NCBI GenBank assembly: GCA_965213855.1
Contig: CBDCAA010000007.1
Location: forward strand, 62,001-126,000
Reading direction: 5' to 3'
DNA length: 64,000 nt
From: JBBROS01 sp965213855
Lineage (GTDB): Bacteria > Pseudomonadota > Alphaproteobacteria > Acetobacterales > Acetobacteraceae
In this document: piece by piece, positions 33,845 through 43,453 of the stretch
How positions within the stretch are numbered: position 1 is the stretch's first letter
Layout: each line of letters starts with the position of its first letter
The notes under the pieces: generated by a model
The model's database searches: none
What the model was told of the DNA's origin: nothing
Seen by the model: only the letters and a program-made list of their open reading frames with translations
Translations under genes and position numbers: made by a program

Positions 33845-34595
33845 GATACACCTCGACCACCTTCGGGTCCTCGCTGACGTGGTCGATCGTCCCCTCGCTC
33901 AGCACGCTGCCTTCATGCAGCACCGTCACCTTCACCCCCAGCGCCCGCACGAACGCCATGTCGTGCTCCACCACCACCACGCTCCGGGTCCGGTTGATCT
34001 CCACCAGCAGCTCCGCCGTCTGCTCCGTCTCCGCGTCCGTCATCCCCGCCACCGGCTCGTCCACCAGCAGCAGCTGCGGGTTCTGCGCCAGCAGCATCCC
34101 GATCTCCAGCCACTGCTTCTGCCCATGGCTCAGCTCGCCGGCCCGGCGGTGCCGGTGTTCGCCCAGCCGGATCGTGCCCAGGATCCCGTCGATCCGCTCC
34201 CGCTCCTCGCCCGTCTGCCGCGCCCCCAGCGTGAACCAGGGCCGCCGGTCGTTCGCCAGCGCGAGCAACAGGTTGTCCCACACCGTCAGCGGCTCGAACA
34301 CGGTCGGCTTCTGGAACTTCCGCCCGATCCCCAGCGCCGCGATCCGCGGCTCGTCCAGCTTCGTCAGGTCCGTCTCGGCGCCGAACATGACCTGCCCGGT
34401 GTCGGGCCGGGTCTTGCCGGTGATGACGTCCATCATCGTCGTCTTGCCGGCGCCGTTCGGCCCGATCACCGCCCGCATCTCCCCGGGCGCCAGCACCAGC
34501 GCCAGGTTGTTCAGCGCCCGGAACCCGTCGAAGCTGACGCTCACCCCATCCAGGTACAGCAGGCTGCCCGTCGGCGCGCCGATGACCGGGCTCAT
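33834..34595 (-). CDS. urtD: Urea ABC transporter ATP-binding protein UrtD
   Basis: 253 aa LivG-type ATPase. GPNGAGKTTMMDVITGKTRP (Walker A; UrtD-specific TGKTRPD), ELSHGQKQWLEIGMLL as signature, LLLVDEPVAGMTDAE as Walker B. ATG 34595 overlaps the urtC stop (ATGA). Confidence 0.93.
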   Translation of the reverse strand: MSPVIGAPTGSLLYLDGVSVSFDGFRALNNLALVLAPGEMRAVIGPNGAGKTTMMDVITGKTRPDTGQVMFGAETDLTKLDEPRIAALGIGRKFQKPTVFEPLTVWDNLLLALANDRRPWFTLGARQTGEERERIDGILGTIRLGEHRHRRAGELSHGQKQWLEIGMLLAQNPQLLLVDEPVAGMTDAETEQTAELLVEINRTRSVVVVEHDMAFVRALGVKVTVLHEGSVLSEGTIDHVSEDPKVVEVYLGR

Positions 34596-35695
34596 GCCTT
34601 GACCGGCGCCTCTTCGGATCGCGTCGCCACCGAAGGCTCCGTCGGCCGCGGCGCCCGCACCAGGCCAACCAGGCCACGCGGCAGGAACAGCGTCACGGCG
34701 ATGAACAGCCCGCCGAGCGCAAACAGCCACAGCTCCGGCAGCTGCCCGGTGAACACGGTCTTGGCCGCGTTCACCAGCACCGCGCCCAATATCGCCCCGT
34801 ACAGCGTCCCGCGGCCCCCCACCGCGACCCAGATCACCGCCTCGATCGAGTTCTGCGGCGCGAACTCGCCCGGGTTGATGATCCCCACCTGCGGCACGTA
34901 CAGCGCGCCGCCGATCGCCGCCATCACCGCCGACAGCGTGAACACCACCAGCTTGTAGTGCTCCGGCCGGTAGCCCAGGAACCGCGTCCGGCTCTCGGTG
35001 TCGCGCACCGCGATCAGCACCTTGCCGAACCGCGAGCGCGTGACCCACCGCGCCAGCACATACAGCGCGCAGAGCACGACCGCCGTGATCACCAGCAGCC
35101 CGCACCGCGTGCCGTCGGCGGCCAGCGGGAAGCCCAGCAGCTCCTTGAAGTCCGTCAGCCCGTTATTGCCGCCGAACCCCATGTCGTTGCGGAAGAACGC
35201 CAGCAGCAGCGCATAGGTCAGCGCCTGCGTGATGATCGACAGGTAAACGCCCGTGACCCGGCTCCGGAACGCCAGCCACCCGAACACCGCCGCCAGCAGG
35301 CCGGGCACCAGCAACGCCATCAGCATCGCATACCCGAACCAATCGAACCCCAGCCAGTACCAGGGCAATTCCTTGTAGTTCAGGAACACCATGAAGTCCG
35401 GCAGCGTGCTGCCATACTGCCCCCGCGTGCCGATCTGCCGCAGCAGGTACATGCCCATCCCATACCCGCCGAGCGCAAAGAACGCCGCATGGCCAAGGCT
35501 GAGGATGCCGCCGAACCCCCACACCAGGTCGATCGCCAGCGCCAGGATCGCGAATGACAGGTACTTGCCCACCAGTGACACGACGTAGGTTGGTATGTGC
35601 ATCGCACTCTGCGGGCCGGTCAGCAGGTTCAACGCCGCAAGCAACACGGCGCCGCCGAGGATCAGCGTGAGCGTGAGCGGGGTGGCAAGCTTCAC
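34592..35695 (-). CDS. urtC: Urea ABC transporter permease UrtC
   Basis: 367 aa LivM-type permease with about nine transmembrane helices (AIDLVWGFGGILSLGHAAFFALGG in part; NNGLTDFKELLGF). GTG 35695 is chosen: upstream GGGAGAGGGAG from the palindromic repeat serves as ribosome site; the frame before it merely translates the repeat (PHPDPLPEGEG). Confidence 0.92.
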   Translation of the reverse strand: MKLATPLTLTLILGGAVLLAALNLLTGPQSAMHIPTYVVSLVGKYLSFAILALAIDLVWGFGGILSLGHAAFFALGGYGMGMYLLRQIGTRGQYGSTLPDFMVFLNYKELPWYWLGFDWFGYAMLMALLVPGLLAAVFGWLAFRSRVTGVYLSIITQALTYALLLAFFRNDMGFGGNNGLTDFKELLGFPLAADGTRCGLLVITAVVLCALYVLARWVTRSRFGKVLIAVRDTESRTRFLGYRPEHYKLVVFTLSAVMAAIGGALYVPQVGIINPGEFAPQNSIEAVIWVAVGGRGTLYGAILGAVLVNAAKTVFTGQLPELWLFALGGLFIAVTLFLPRGLVGLVRAPRPTEPSVATRSEEAPVKA

Positions 35696-35697
35696 GG

Positions 35698-35805
35698 CTC
35701 CCTCTCCCTCCGGGAGAGGGTCGGGGTGAGGGCCTTCGGGCATGACAAACCCGGCATGCGGCCCGGGCCCTCACCCAACCCTCTCCCAGCGGGAGAGGGC
35801 TTTCT
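35698..35805. repeat. Palindromic repeat C between urtB and urtC
   Basis: TCCCTCTCCCTCCGGGAGAG (with GGTCGGGGTGAGGGCC) and, inverted, GGCCCTCACCCAACCCTCTC (with CCAGCGGGAGAGGG) surround a ~30-bp centre. It is the best-preserved copy of the family and fills the urtB-urtC gap, ending at the urtC start codon region. Confidence 0.75.
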
Positions 35806-37364
35806 CATGCCTCCACCGCCCGGCCCTTGAGCGGGAACATGCCCCGCGGCTTGCGCTGGATGAACAGGATCAGCAGCACCAGAACCACGATCTTGCCCAG
35901 CACCGCGCCTGCCACCGGCTCGAGGAACTTGTTCACCACCCCCAGGGTCAAGGCGCTCAGCGCCGTCCCCCACAGATTGCCCACGCCCCCGAACACCACC
36001 ACCATGAAGCTGTCGATGATGTAGCCCTGGCCCAGGTTCGGGCTCACGTTGTCGATCTGGCTCAGCGCCACCCCCGCCATGCCCGCGACGCCCGAGCCCA
36101 GCCCGAACGTCAGCGCGTCGATCCAGGGCGTGCGGATCCCCATCGCCGCCGCCATCCGCCGGTTCTGCGTGACCGCCCGCATCCGCAGACCCAACGACGT
36201 GAACCGCAGCACCGCCATCAGCGCGAACAGCACCGCCACCGCGAACACCACGATCGCGACCCGGTTGTAGGTCAGCGTCAACTGCCCGATCTTCCCGGCC
36301 CCGCTCATCCAGGCCGGCGTCCCCACCTCCCGGTTCGTCGGCCCGAAGATCGACCGCACCGCCTGTTGCAGCACCAGCGACAGCCCGAACGTCGCCAGCA
36401 GCGTCTCCAGCGGCCGGCCATACAGGAACCGGATCAGTCCCCGCTCGATCAGCACCCCGATCCCGCCCGACACCAGGAACGCCAGCGGCACCGCGATGAA
36501 CAGGCTGGCGCCGAACAGCCCCGGCGCATGGCCGCGGATCAGCTCCTGCACCACATAGGTCACGTAGGCGCCGATCATGACCATCTCGCCATGCGCCATG
36601 TTGATCACGCCCATAACCCCGAACGTGATCGCCAGCCCCGCCGCCGCCAGCAGCAGCACGGACCCGAGGCTGATCCCGTAGAACGCGCCCTGCGCCAAGT
36701 TCCAAAGCTGCAACGCCCGATCGATGCTGCCCGCCGCATCCGCCGCCGCCGCCGCCACGGCCGGCGACTGCGCCGGCAGCGACGACAGGATCGCCCGCGC
36801 CTCCAGATCGCCCCGCGCCCGCAACGTCGCCACCGCCGCCAGCCCCGCCGGCTCGGCCGCATTCGGCGTCGCCAGGGTCGCGGCAGCGTGGGCCTGTTCC
36901 ATGCTCGCCCGCACCCCCGCATCACCCTCCGCCGCGATGGCCCGGTCCAGCGCCGGCAGCGCGGCCGCGTCACGCGACTTGAACACCGCTTCGGCCGCCG
37001 CCGCACGCACCGCCGGGTCGGGCGAGAACAGCTGCAACGCCCCCTGCGCCGCCTCCAGTGCCCGGCGTACCGTGTTGTTCGACCGCACCGGCCGCAGCCC
37101 GGCCGCATCCGCCACCACCGCCCCGGTCTCGGCATCGACCACCTGGCCGTCCGCCGTCTTGAACACCGGCCCGCCATTCGCCCGCGCAAACAGCCGCCCC
37201 GCCGTCAGCGCGTCCAGGATCGGCGCCGCCCGCGCGCTGCCCGACGTCGCCAGCGCCTCGATCCCGCGCCGCACGTCGTCATACCCGCCGCCCAGCAGCG
37301 CGACGCCCGGAACTTCCGCCCGCGTCCCGCCCGCGAACAGCAGCAGCACGAGCGCGAACAGCAC
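35805..37364 (-). CDS. urtB: Urea ABC transporter permease UrtB
   Basis: 519 aa. The N-terminal ~220 residues are a periplasmic, alanine-rich helical domain behind a signal-like segment (MLFALVLLLFAGGTRA) typical of UrtB; from about residue 225 a LivH-type permease follows (AITFGVMGVINMAHGEMVMIG; GYIIDSFMVVVFGGVGNLWG). GTG 37364 is preferred since no better start lies between it and urtA. Confidence 0.9.
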   Translation of the reverse strand: MLFALVLLLFAGGTRAEVPGVALLGGGYDDVRRGIEALATSGSARAAPILDALTAGRLFARANGGPVFKTADGQVVDAETGAVVADAAGLRPVRSNNTVRRALEAAQGALQLFSPDPAVRAAAAEAVFKSRDAAALPALDRAIAAEGDAGVRASMEQAHAAATLATPNAAEPAGLAAVATLRARGDLEARAILSSLPAQSPAVAAAAADAAGSIDRALQLWNLAQGAFYGISLGSVLLLAAAGLAITFGVMGVINMAHGEMVMIGAYVTYVVQELIRGHAPGLFGASLFIAVPLAFLVSGGIGVLIERGLIRFLYGRPLETLLATFGLSLVLQQAVRSIFGPTNREVGTPAWMSGAGKIGQLTLTYNRVAIVVFAVAVLFALMAVLRFTSLGLRMRAVTQNRRMAAAMGIRTPWIDALTFGLGSGVAGMAGVALSQIDNVSPNLGQGYIIDSFMVVVFGGVGNLWGTALSALTLGVVNKFLEPVAGAVLGKIVVLVLLILFIQRKPRGMFPLKGRAVEA

Positions 37365-37420
37365 CGCCCACCCGGCCGACGGCGCGCGCGCCGCCGGCCG
37401 GACGTCACGGATCGAGCGTG

Positions 37421-38737
37421 CTACTTCGACGCCCCGCCGCACTTGCCCGTCTTCACGTTGAAGTTGCCGCAGCTCATCGGCGGACGCCAATCCGCGATCA
37501 GGTCGCGCGACCCCTCCAGGTAGGGCGACCACTCCTGCGCCACGATCAGCCCCGGCGTCGTGCTCACCACGTTGAACTGCCCGTTCTCCTCGATCTCGCC
37601 GATCAGCACGGGCTTCGTGATGTGATGGTTCGGCATCATCGCCGACACCCCGCCCGAAAGGTTCGGCGCCGTCACCCCGATCATCGCGTCGATCACCTTC
37701 GCCGGCTCGAACGTGCCGGCCTTCTCGACCGCCTTCACCCACATGGCGAAGCCGACGTAGTGCGCCTCCATCGGGTCGTTCGTCACCCGCTTCGGGTTCT
37801 TCGTGAACGCCTGCCACTTGGCGATGAACGCCTTGTTGTCGGGGTTGTCGACGCTCATGAAGTAGTTCCACGCCGCCAGGTGGCCCAGCAGCGGCTTCGT
37901 GTCGACGCCGGCCAGCTCTTCCTCGCCGACGCTGAACGCCACCACCGGGATGTCCGTCGCCTTGATGCCCTGGTTACCCAGCTCCTTGTAGAACGGCACG
38001 TTGGCGTCGCCGTTGATCGTCGACACCACCGCCGTCTTCTTGCCCGCGCTGCCGAACTTCTTGATGTCGGCCACGATCGTCTGCCAGTCGCTCTGCCCGA
38101 ACGGCGTGTAGTTGATCAGGATGTCTTCCTGCTTCACGCCCTTCGCCTTCAGGTACGCCTCCAGGATCTTGTTCGTCGTGCGCGGATACACGTAGTCCGT
38201 CCCGGCCAGCACCCAGCGCTGCACCTTCTCCTCGGCCATCAGGTAGTCGACCGCCGGAACCGCCTGCTGGTTCGGCGCCGCGCCGGTGTAGAAGACGTTC
38301 TTGCTGCTCTCCTCGCCCTCGTACTGGACCGGGTAGAACAGGATGTTGCCCGTCTCCTCGAACACCGGCAGCACGGACTTGCGGCTGACCGAGGTCCAGC
38401 AGCCGAACACGGCCGCGACCTTGTTGACGGTGATCAGCTCGCGCGCCTTCTCCGCGAACAGCGGCCAGTTGCTCGCCGGGTCCACCACGACGGCCTCCAG
38501 CTTGCGGCCCAGCACGCCGCCCTTCTTGTTCTGTTCGTCGATCAGCATCAGCATGACGTCCTTCAACGTCGTCTCGCTGATCGCCATCGTGCCCGACAGG
38601 CTATGCAGGATGCCGATCTTGACCGGTTCGGTCGACGTCTGCGCCATCGCCGGAGCGGCCAGGCCGGCGGCTGCCAAGCCGGCGGCTCCAAGGGCGGCCA
38701 GGCCCGTGCGCCGCATCCAGTTTCGAACGGAAGCCAT
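37421..38737 (-). CDS. urtA: Urea ABC transporter substrate-binding protein UrtA
   Basis: 438 aa periplasmic binding protein of the branched-chain amino-acid type. Signal MASVRNWMRRTGLAALG..APAMA with a twin-arginine, then VKIGILHSLSGTMAISETTL, GCWTSVSRKSVLPVFEE and FYPVQYEGEESSKNVFYTG (UrtA-specific). First gene of urtABCDE, 56 bp before urtB. The promoter presumably is in 38738-38916; these operons are usually NtrC-controlled, but I cannot point to a site. Confidence 0.95.
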   Translation of the reverse strand: MASVRNWMRRTGLAALGAAGLAAAGLAAPAMAQTSTEPVKIGILHSLSGTMAISETTLKDVMLMLIDEQNKKGGVLGRKLEAVVVDPASNWPLFAEKARELITVNKVAAVFGCWTSVSRKSVLPVFEETGNILFYPVQYEGEESSKNVFYTGAAPNQQAVPAVDYLMAEEKVQRWVLAGTDYVYPRTTNKILEAYLKAKGVKQEDILINYTPFGQSDWQTIVADIKKFGSAGKKTAVVSTINGDANVPFYKELGNQGIKATDIPVVAFSVGEEELAGVDTKPLLGHLAAWNYFMSVDNPDNKAFIAKWQAFTKNPKRVTNDPMEAHYVGFAMWVKAVEKAGTFEPAKVIDAMIGVTAPNLSGGVSAMMPNHHITKPVLIGEIEENGQFNVVSTTPGLIVAQEWSPYLEGSRDLIADWRPPMSCGNFNVKTGKCGGASK

Positions 38738-38916
38738 CGTGCCAGTTCCCCCAAATTGTTTCGCGTGCCGATTTGGACACGGCACCCTGTCTGCAACACT
38801 CGTGCCGGACGGTGCGCACCCGATGCCGCGTTCGTGAGCCGCCCTGGCCAGCCCCGCCGTGATGCAATGGCGAGCGGTTGCCCGGCCCATAGGCAGCCAG
38901 CGCCGCCCCGCGGCGC

Positions 38917-39870
38917 CTAGCGCCCCAACAACCGCCGGACCACGGCCTCAACCCCGAACAGCGCCGGCCGCGGCTTCCACGTCAGCCAGTGCAGGTCCCG
39001 AACGGCGTTCCCCAGGCTCCGCTTATAGCGCGCGTCCCCGGCCAGGAAGTCGTACTCGACCGCCCCCGACGCCCGCGCCCGCTCCAGTGCCGCATGATGG
39101 CACGACAACCCCGGCTTCTCGTGCGCGCCCGCCGCGGCATAGGCGAACCCTCCCTGGTAGGCCATCACCCGCCCCCCGGCGACGAAGTTCAGCAGATACC
39201 CGATCACCCGCGGCCCGGCCGCCACTCGCAGCAGCTCGACCTCGCCGGTCGGCACGCCGCGTCCGATCAGCGCACGGACGAAGCGTTGCACCGGCCCCGT
39301 CGTGAACCCGCTCACCACCCCCCGCGACGCCCAAGTCGCGGCATGCAGCGGCATCATCGCCTCCAGCATCGCCATCGCCTCAGCCACCGTCGCCGCCCGC
39401 TCCACCACGATCGGCCCTGCTGTCGCATAGGACCGGTCGGACCGCCGAAGCTGCATGCGGGTGTTGCGGCTCAGCGACTCCGCATGCGCCGGGCCGTCCG
39501 CCTGCAGCGCGGCATACGGCGCCACCCGCGTCTGCAGCCCGACCACGATCCCCCCCGCCGCCCGCACGCGCGCCAGCCCGGCATCGTCCAGCCCCGGCAG
39601 CACCACCCGGCGCGCCCGCGCCCCCACCCCCGCCAGGATCGCGTCCAGCGCAGCACCCTCGCCGCCCCTGCGGCTCGCCACTGGCCCGTTATGCTCGACG
39701 AACACCGAATCCAGCTCCGCGTCGCCGCTCTCCTGCAGCAGCAGCGTCCGCCCCCGGCGGTTGAACAGCGCCATCCCTGCCAGAACGCCCCCCTCGAACA
39801 CCTCGGCCAGCACCGGGTCCGGATAGCGCTCGTGCGCCAGGCAGCCGACCCACGTCCAGGACCGGAACAA
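38917..39870 (-). CDS. GNAT/FemAB-type acyltransferase (CelD-like)
   Basis: 317 aa visible from TTG 39870. The C-terminal half carries the CelD/FemAB fold: SRNTRMQLRRSDRSY, VGYLLNFV-like strand, AYQGGFAYAA, GAVEYDFLAGDARYKRSLG. The frame stays open and protein-like to 39966 (DLDDPALAARWQAL) without ATG/GTG/TTG, so the real N-terminus may use an unusual start (ATC or CTG) or be lost. Divergent from a YdcF gene and a second GNAT gene; this set suggests cell-envelope polysaccharide modification (inference). Confidence 0.78.
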   Translation of the reverse strand: MFRSWTWVGCLAHERYPDPVLAEVFEGGVLAGMALFNRRGRTLLLQESGDAELDSVFVEHNGPVASRRGGEGAALDAILAGVGARARRVVLPGLDDAGLARVRAAGGIVVGLQTRVAPYAALQADGPAHAESLSRNTRMQLRRSDRSYATAGPIVVERAATVAEAMAMLEAMMPLHAATWASRGVVSGFTTGPVQRFVRALIGRGVPTGEVELLRVAAGPRVIGYLLNFVAGGRVMAYQGGFAYAAAGAHEKPGLSCHHAALERARASGAVEYDFLAGDARYKRSLGNAVRDLHWLTWKPRPALFGVEAVVRRLLGR

Positions 39871-40068
39871 CGGCGCACCCGACGCCGCCGCCAGCGCCTG
39901 CCAGCGCGCTGCCAGGGCCGGGTCGTCGAGATCGGGGCGGGACAGGCGGGTGGAGGCGATGGCGGCTCACCGGATTGCGCCCGGCAGCCGGCCGCGTCTG
40001 CATTATCGCCGAGTCTGGCCCGGCTGCACAAAGGCTGGCACGGTCCGCGCCCGGGTCCCAGAGGCGTG

Positions 40069-40827
40069 ATGAGGGGACCGCACGCATCGAGGCCCGCCTT
40101 GCCCTTTGGATTCATCGTGGTCGATCCCTGGCTCCCGCCGCAAGGGCTCGCGGCCCTGGCCTTGCTCGTCCTGCTGTTCGGGCGCCGCCGCTTCTGGTGG
40201 GTCGCGGCCCTGCTGATCGCCGCCCTGCTCGCTCTGTCCACCCCGCTGGTCGGCGCCGCCCTGCTCGCCTCGCTCGACCCGGCGCCCGCCGCGGGCCAAG
40301 ACGCCGGCCCGCCTCCGGGAGCGATCGTCATCCTGTCCGGCGACGTCGAGCGCGCCGCCCCGCCCGCCGCCGCCGACGTCGGGCCGCTCACGCTCGAGCG
40401 GGAACGGGCCGGCGCCGCCCTCGCCCGCCGCACCGGCCTGCCCGTGCTCGTCACCGGCGGCCTCGTCATCGCCCCGCCGCCGGTCGGCGCCATGATGGCC
40501 GCCAGCCTGCCCGCCGATTTCGGCGTCCCCGTCCGCTGGGCCGAAACCCGCTCCGCCACCACGTGGGAGAACGCGCAGTTCAGCGTGCCGATGCTGAAGG
40601 CCGACGGCATCACCCGCATCTACCTCGTCACCCACGCCTGGCACATGCGCCGCTCCCTGCTCGCCTTCGCCCGCGCCGGCATGGACGCCGTCCCCGTCCC
40701 CGTCCGGCAAGACCCGGGGCCTGACTGGACGCTCGCCAGCCTCATGCCCCGCGCGACCGGCTGGGAGCGCAGCTTCTACGCCATCCACGAATGGATCGGT
40801 CTGCTCGCCTACGGGCTGCGCCATTGA
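40069..40827 (+). CDS. YdcF family (DUF218) membrane protein
   Basis: 252 aa. Two N-terminal transmembrane helices are followed by the DUF218 domain: GAIVILSGDVER, GLPVLVTGG, ETRSATTWENAQFS and IYLVTHAWHMRRSLLAFARAG, the full conserved set. DUF218 proteins (SanA, YdcF, ElyC) act on envelope carbohydrates. ATG 40069 is preferred over TTG 40099. The downstream gene starts inside its stop (TTGA). Confidence 0.87.
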   Translation: MRGPHASRPALPFGFIVVDPWLPPQGLAALALLVLLFGRRRFWWVAALLIAALLALSTPLVGAALLASLDPAPAAGQDAGPPPGAIVILSGDVERAAPPAAADVGPLTLERERAGAALARRTGLPVLVTGGLVIAPPPVGAMMAASLPADFGVPVRWAETRSATTWENAQFSVPMLKADGITRIYLVTHAWHMRRSLLAFARAGMDAVPVPVRQDPGPDWTLASLMPRATGWERSFYAIHEWIGLLAYGLRH

Positions 40828-41912
40828 TCGAGGTCGAGGCCGTCGACGCCATCGCCCGGCTGGGCCCGGACTGGGACGCGCTGTTCGACCAGCCGACCGC
40901 CGCCGGCCTGCAGTCCCGCCGCGCCTGGTTCGCAGCATCCGAGGCCGCCGCGCTGCCGCCCGGCGCCGTGCCGCACTACGTCGCCCTGCGTGACGCCGGC
41001 CGCCCGGCCGCACTCCTGCCGATGCGACGCGACGGGCGCGACGGGCGCGCCGGGATCACCAGCCTCACCACCCCCTACACCGTCGCCTTCCAGCCGCTGC
41101 TCGACCCGGCCGCCGACCCGGCCGCTATCGGCGCCGCACTCGGCCGCCATCTCCACCGCTGGCCGCTCGCCCGGCTCGAGGCGCTCGACCCCGCCTGGCC
41201 GTCTTTGGAGCCCCTCCTGGCCGGGCTGCGCCGCGCCCGCCTGGTTCCCATCCGCTACGACCATTTCGGCAACTGGTCCGAGAACGTCGCCGGCCTCCAC
41301 TGGCCCGCCTACCTCGCCCGCCGCCCCGGCGCGCTGCGCGAGACCATCCGCCGCCGCGGCGCCGCGGCCGCCCGCGACCAATCCGTCCGATTCGAGATCG
41401 TCCGCACCCGCGACGGCCTGGAGTCTGCCCTCGCCGCCTACGAAGCCGTCTACGCCACCAGCTGGAAGCAGCCCGAGCCGTTCCCCCGCTTCAACGCCAC
41501 CCTCCTGCCGCGCGTCGCCGACCTCGGCCTGCTCCGCCTCGGCGTGCTCTGGCGCGGCGAAACCCCGCTCGCCGCCCAATACTGGGTCGTGGCCGACGGC
41601 ACCGCGACCGTGCTGAAGCTCGCCCATGACGAGGCCGGCCGCGCCCTCTCCCCCGGCACCCTGCTCACTGCCCACATGATCCGCGCCATCCTCCCCGAAG
41701 GCGTGACGTCCCTCGACTTCGGCCGCGGCGACGACCCCTACAAGCAATCCTGGACCACCCACCGCCGCCAACGCGTCGGCCTCCTCCTCGCCAACCCCCT
41801 CCACCCCACCGGCCTCGCCGAACTCCTCCGCCACCAAGCCGGCCGCCTTCGCCGCACACTCCCCAAATCCCTTTTCGGCCGCGTCGAGCCCGGAACCCAC
41901 CCGAAGGGCTGA
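40824..41912 (+). CDS. GNAT/FemAB-type acyltransferase (CelD-like)
   Basis: 362 aa. N-terminal WDALFDQPTAAGLQSRRAWF, central PGALRETIRRRG helical segment, C-terminal LAAQYWVVADGTATVLKLAH and SLDFGRGDDPYKQSW match the BioF2/CelD acyltransferase domain. TTG 40824 overlaps the YdcF stop, so the two are coupled. With the divergent homologue at 38917 this makes an envelope-modification group. Confidence 0.83.
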   Translation: MIEVEAVDAIARLGPDWDALFDQPTAAGLQSRRAWFAASEAAALPPGAVPHYVALRDAGRPAALLPMRRDGRDGRAGITSLTTPYTVAFQPLLDPAADPAAIGAALGRHLHRWPLARLEALDPAWPSLEPLLAGLRRARLVPIRYDHFGNWSENVAGLHWPAYLARRPGALRETIRRRGAAAARDQSVRFEIVRTRDGLESALAAYEAVYATSWKQPEPFPRFNATLLPRVADLGLLRLGVLWRGETPLAAQYWVVADGTATVLKLAHDEAGRALSPGTLLTAHMIRAILPEGVTSLDFGRGDDPYKQSWTTHRRQRVGLLLANPLHPTGLAELLRHQAGRLRRTLPKSLFGRVEPGTHPKG

Positions 41913-41966
41913 CACCGGCCGCCCCGACGCCCATCATAGGCGCATGGCCTGTGCAGGGAGGCGCGG

Positions 41967-43349
41967 ATGAGCGACTACGACTACGACCTGTTCGTCATCG
42001 GCGGCGGCTCGGGCGGGGTGCGGTGTGCGCGGATCGCGGCCGGGCACGGCGCAAAGGTGGGCATCGCCGAGGACACGTATTGGGGCGGCACCTGCGTCAA
42101 TGTCGGCTGCGTGCCGAAGAAGATCATGGTCCAGGCCGCCGAATACGGCCGCCTGGCCGAGGATGCGCGCGGCTTCGGCTGGGACAGCCACGCCGGCCAC
42201 CACGACTTCGCCGCCCTCATCCACCGCAAGGACGCCGAGATCAAGCGCCTCAACGGCATCTACCGCAGCCTGCTCGGCGGCCCTGGCGTGATCATGCACG
42301 ACGCCCACGCCCGCTTCACCGGGCCGCACACGCTCCAGGTCGGCGACCAGGTCATCACGGCCGAGCGGATCGTCATCGCGACCGGCGGCACCCCCATCGT
42401 CCAGCCGCCCATCGAGGGCATGGAGCTGGGCATCACCTCGGACCAGGCGTTCCACCTGCCGGCACTGCCCAGGCGGGTGCTGCTGGTGGGTGGCGGCTAC
42501 ATCGCGGTCGAGTTCGCCGGGCTGTTCCGCGGCCTGGGTGCGGCGGTGGAGCTGGTCTACCGCCAGCACCTGCCCCTGCGTGGCTTCGACCAGGAGATCC
42601 GCGAGGACCTCGCCGCCGCCTACGAACGCCAGGGCATCAAGCTCCACCCCAGCCAAACCGTGCACAAGGTGGCGGCGCACGGCGCCGCGCGCCGCGTCAC
42701 CCTGACAAACGGGCACGTGGTGGAAACGGACCTGGTGTTCTTCGCCGTCGGCCGGGCGCCGCGCACCGCAGGCCTGGGGCTCGAGGCGGCCGGGGTGAAG
42801 ACGGACGAACGCGGCGCCGTCATCGTCGACGCCCACAACGCGACCAGCCAGCCGCACGTCTTCGCCCTGGGCGACGTCTCGAACGACCTCAATCTGACCC
42901 CGGTGGCGATCGCCGAGGGCCACCACCTCGCCGACCGCCTGTTCGGCCCGCCGCCGCCGCGCAGCTGGGCGTTCGACGCGGTCGCGACGGCCGTATTCAG
43001 CAACCCGCCCATCGCGACCGTGGGGCTGAGCGAGGACTCCGCGGCGGCGCTGGGCCCGGTCGACGTGTATGTCGCCCGGTTCACGCCGATGCGCCACGTC
43101 ATGAGCGGGCGCGGCCAGAAGACGCTGATGAAGATGATCGTCGACCAGGCCAGCCAGCGCGTGGTCGGTGTCCACATGCTGGGCGACGACGTGCCGGAGA
43201 TGATGCAGGGCATCGCCGTCGCGCTGACGGCGGGCGCCACCAAGGCCGATTTCGATCGCACGATCGGCATCCACCCGACGAGTGCGGAAGAGTTCGTGAC
43301 CATGCGGACGCGCACGCGGGTCGCCGGGCTGCGGGAGGCGGCGGAATAG
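41967..43349 (+). CDS. gor: Glutathione-disulfide reductase
   Basis: 460 aa. FAD motif FVIGGGSGGVRCAR, redox-active disulfide GGTCVNVGCVPKK, NADPH motif LLVGGGYIAVEFAGLF, ALGDVS, and the catalytic C-terminal HPTSAEEFV. The class is plant/alphaproteobacterial Gor. Reduces GSSG with NADPH. ATG 41967 behind a GGGAGG-type site. Confidence 0.94.
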   Translation: MSDYDYDLFVIGGGSGGVRCARIAAGHGAKVGIAEDTYWGGTCVNVGCVPKKIMVQAAEYGRLAEDARGFGWDSHAGHHDFAALIHRKDAEIKRLNGIYRSLLGGPGVIMHDAHARFTGPHTLQVGDQVITAERIVIATGGTPIVQPPIEGMELGITSDQAFHLPALPRRVLLVGGGYIAVEFAGLFRGLGAAVELVYRQHLPLRGFDQEIREDLAAAYERQGIKLHPSQTVHKVAAHGAARRVTLTNGHVVETDLVFFAVGRAPRTAGLGLEAAGVKTDERGAVIVDAHNATSQPHVFALGDVSNDLNLTPVAIAEGHHLADRLFGPPPPRSWAFDAVATAVFSNPPIATVGLSEDSAAALGPVDVYVARFTPMRHVMSGRGQKTLMKMIVDQASQRVVGVHMLGDDVPEMMQGIAVALTAGATKADFDRTIGIHPTSAEEFVTMRTRTRVAGLREAAE

Positions 43350-43453
43350 CCGCCGCGCCGAAAACTCGACGCAATCAGGGCTTTGCAGGCTAGGCTTGAC
43401 GCGCCACTCTGCCCGACTCGGGACGCAGGGTTGCGCGAAAGGCGGTTGGGCAG

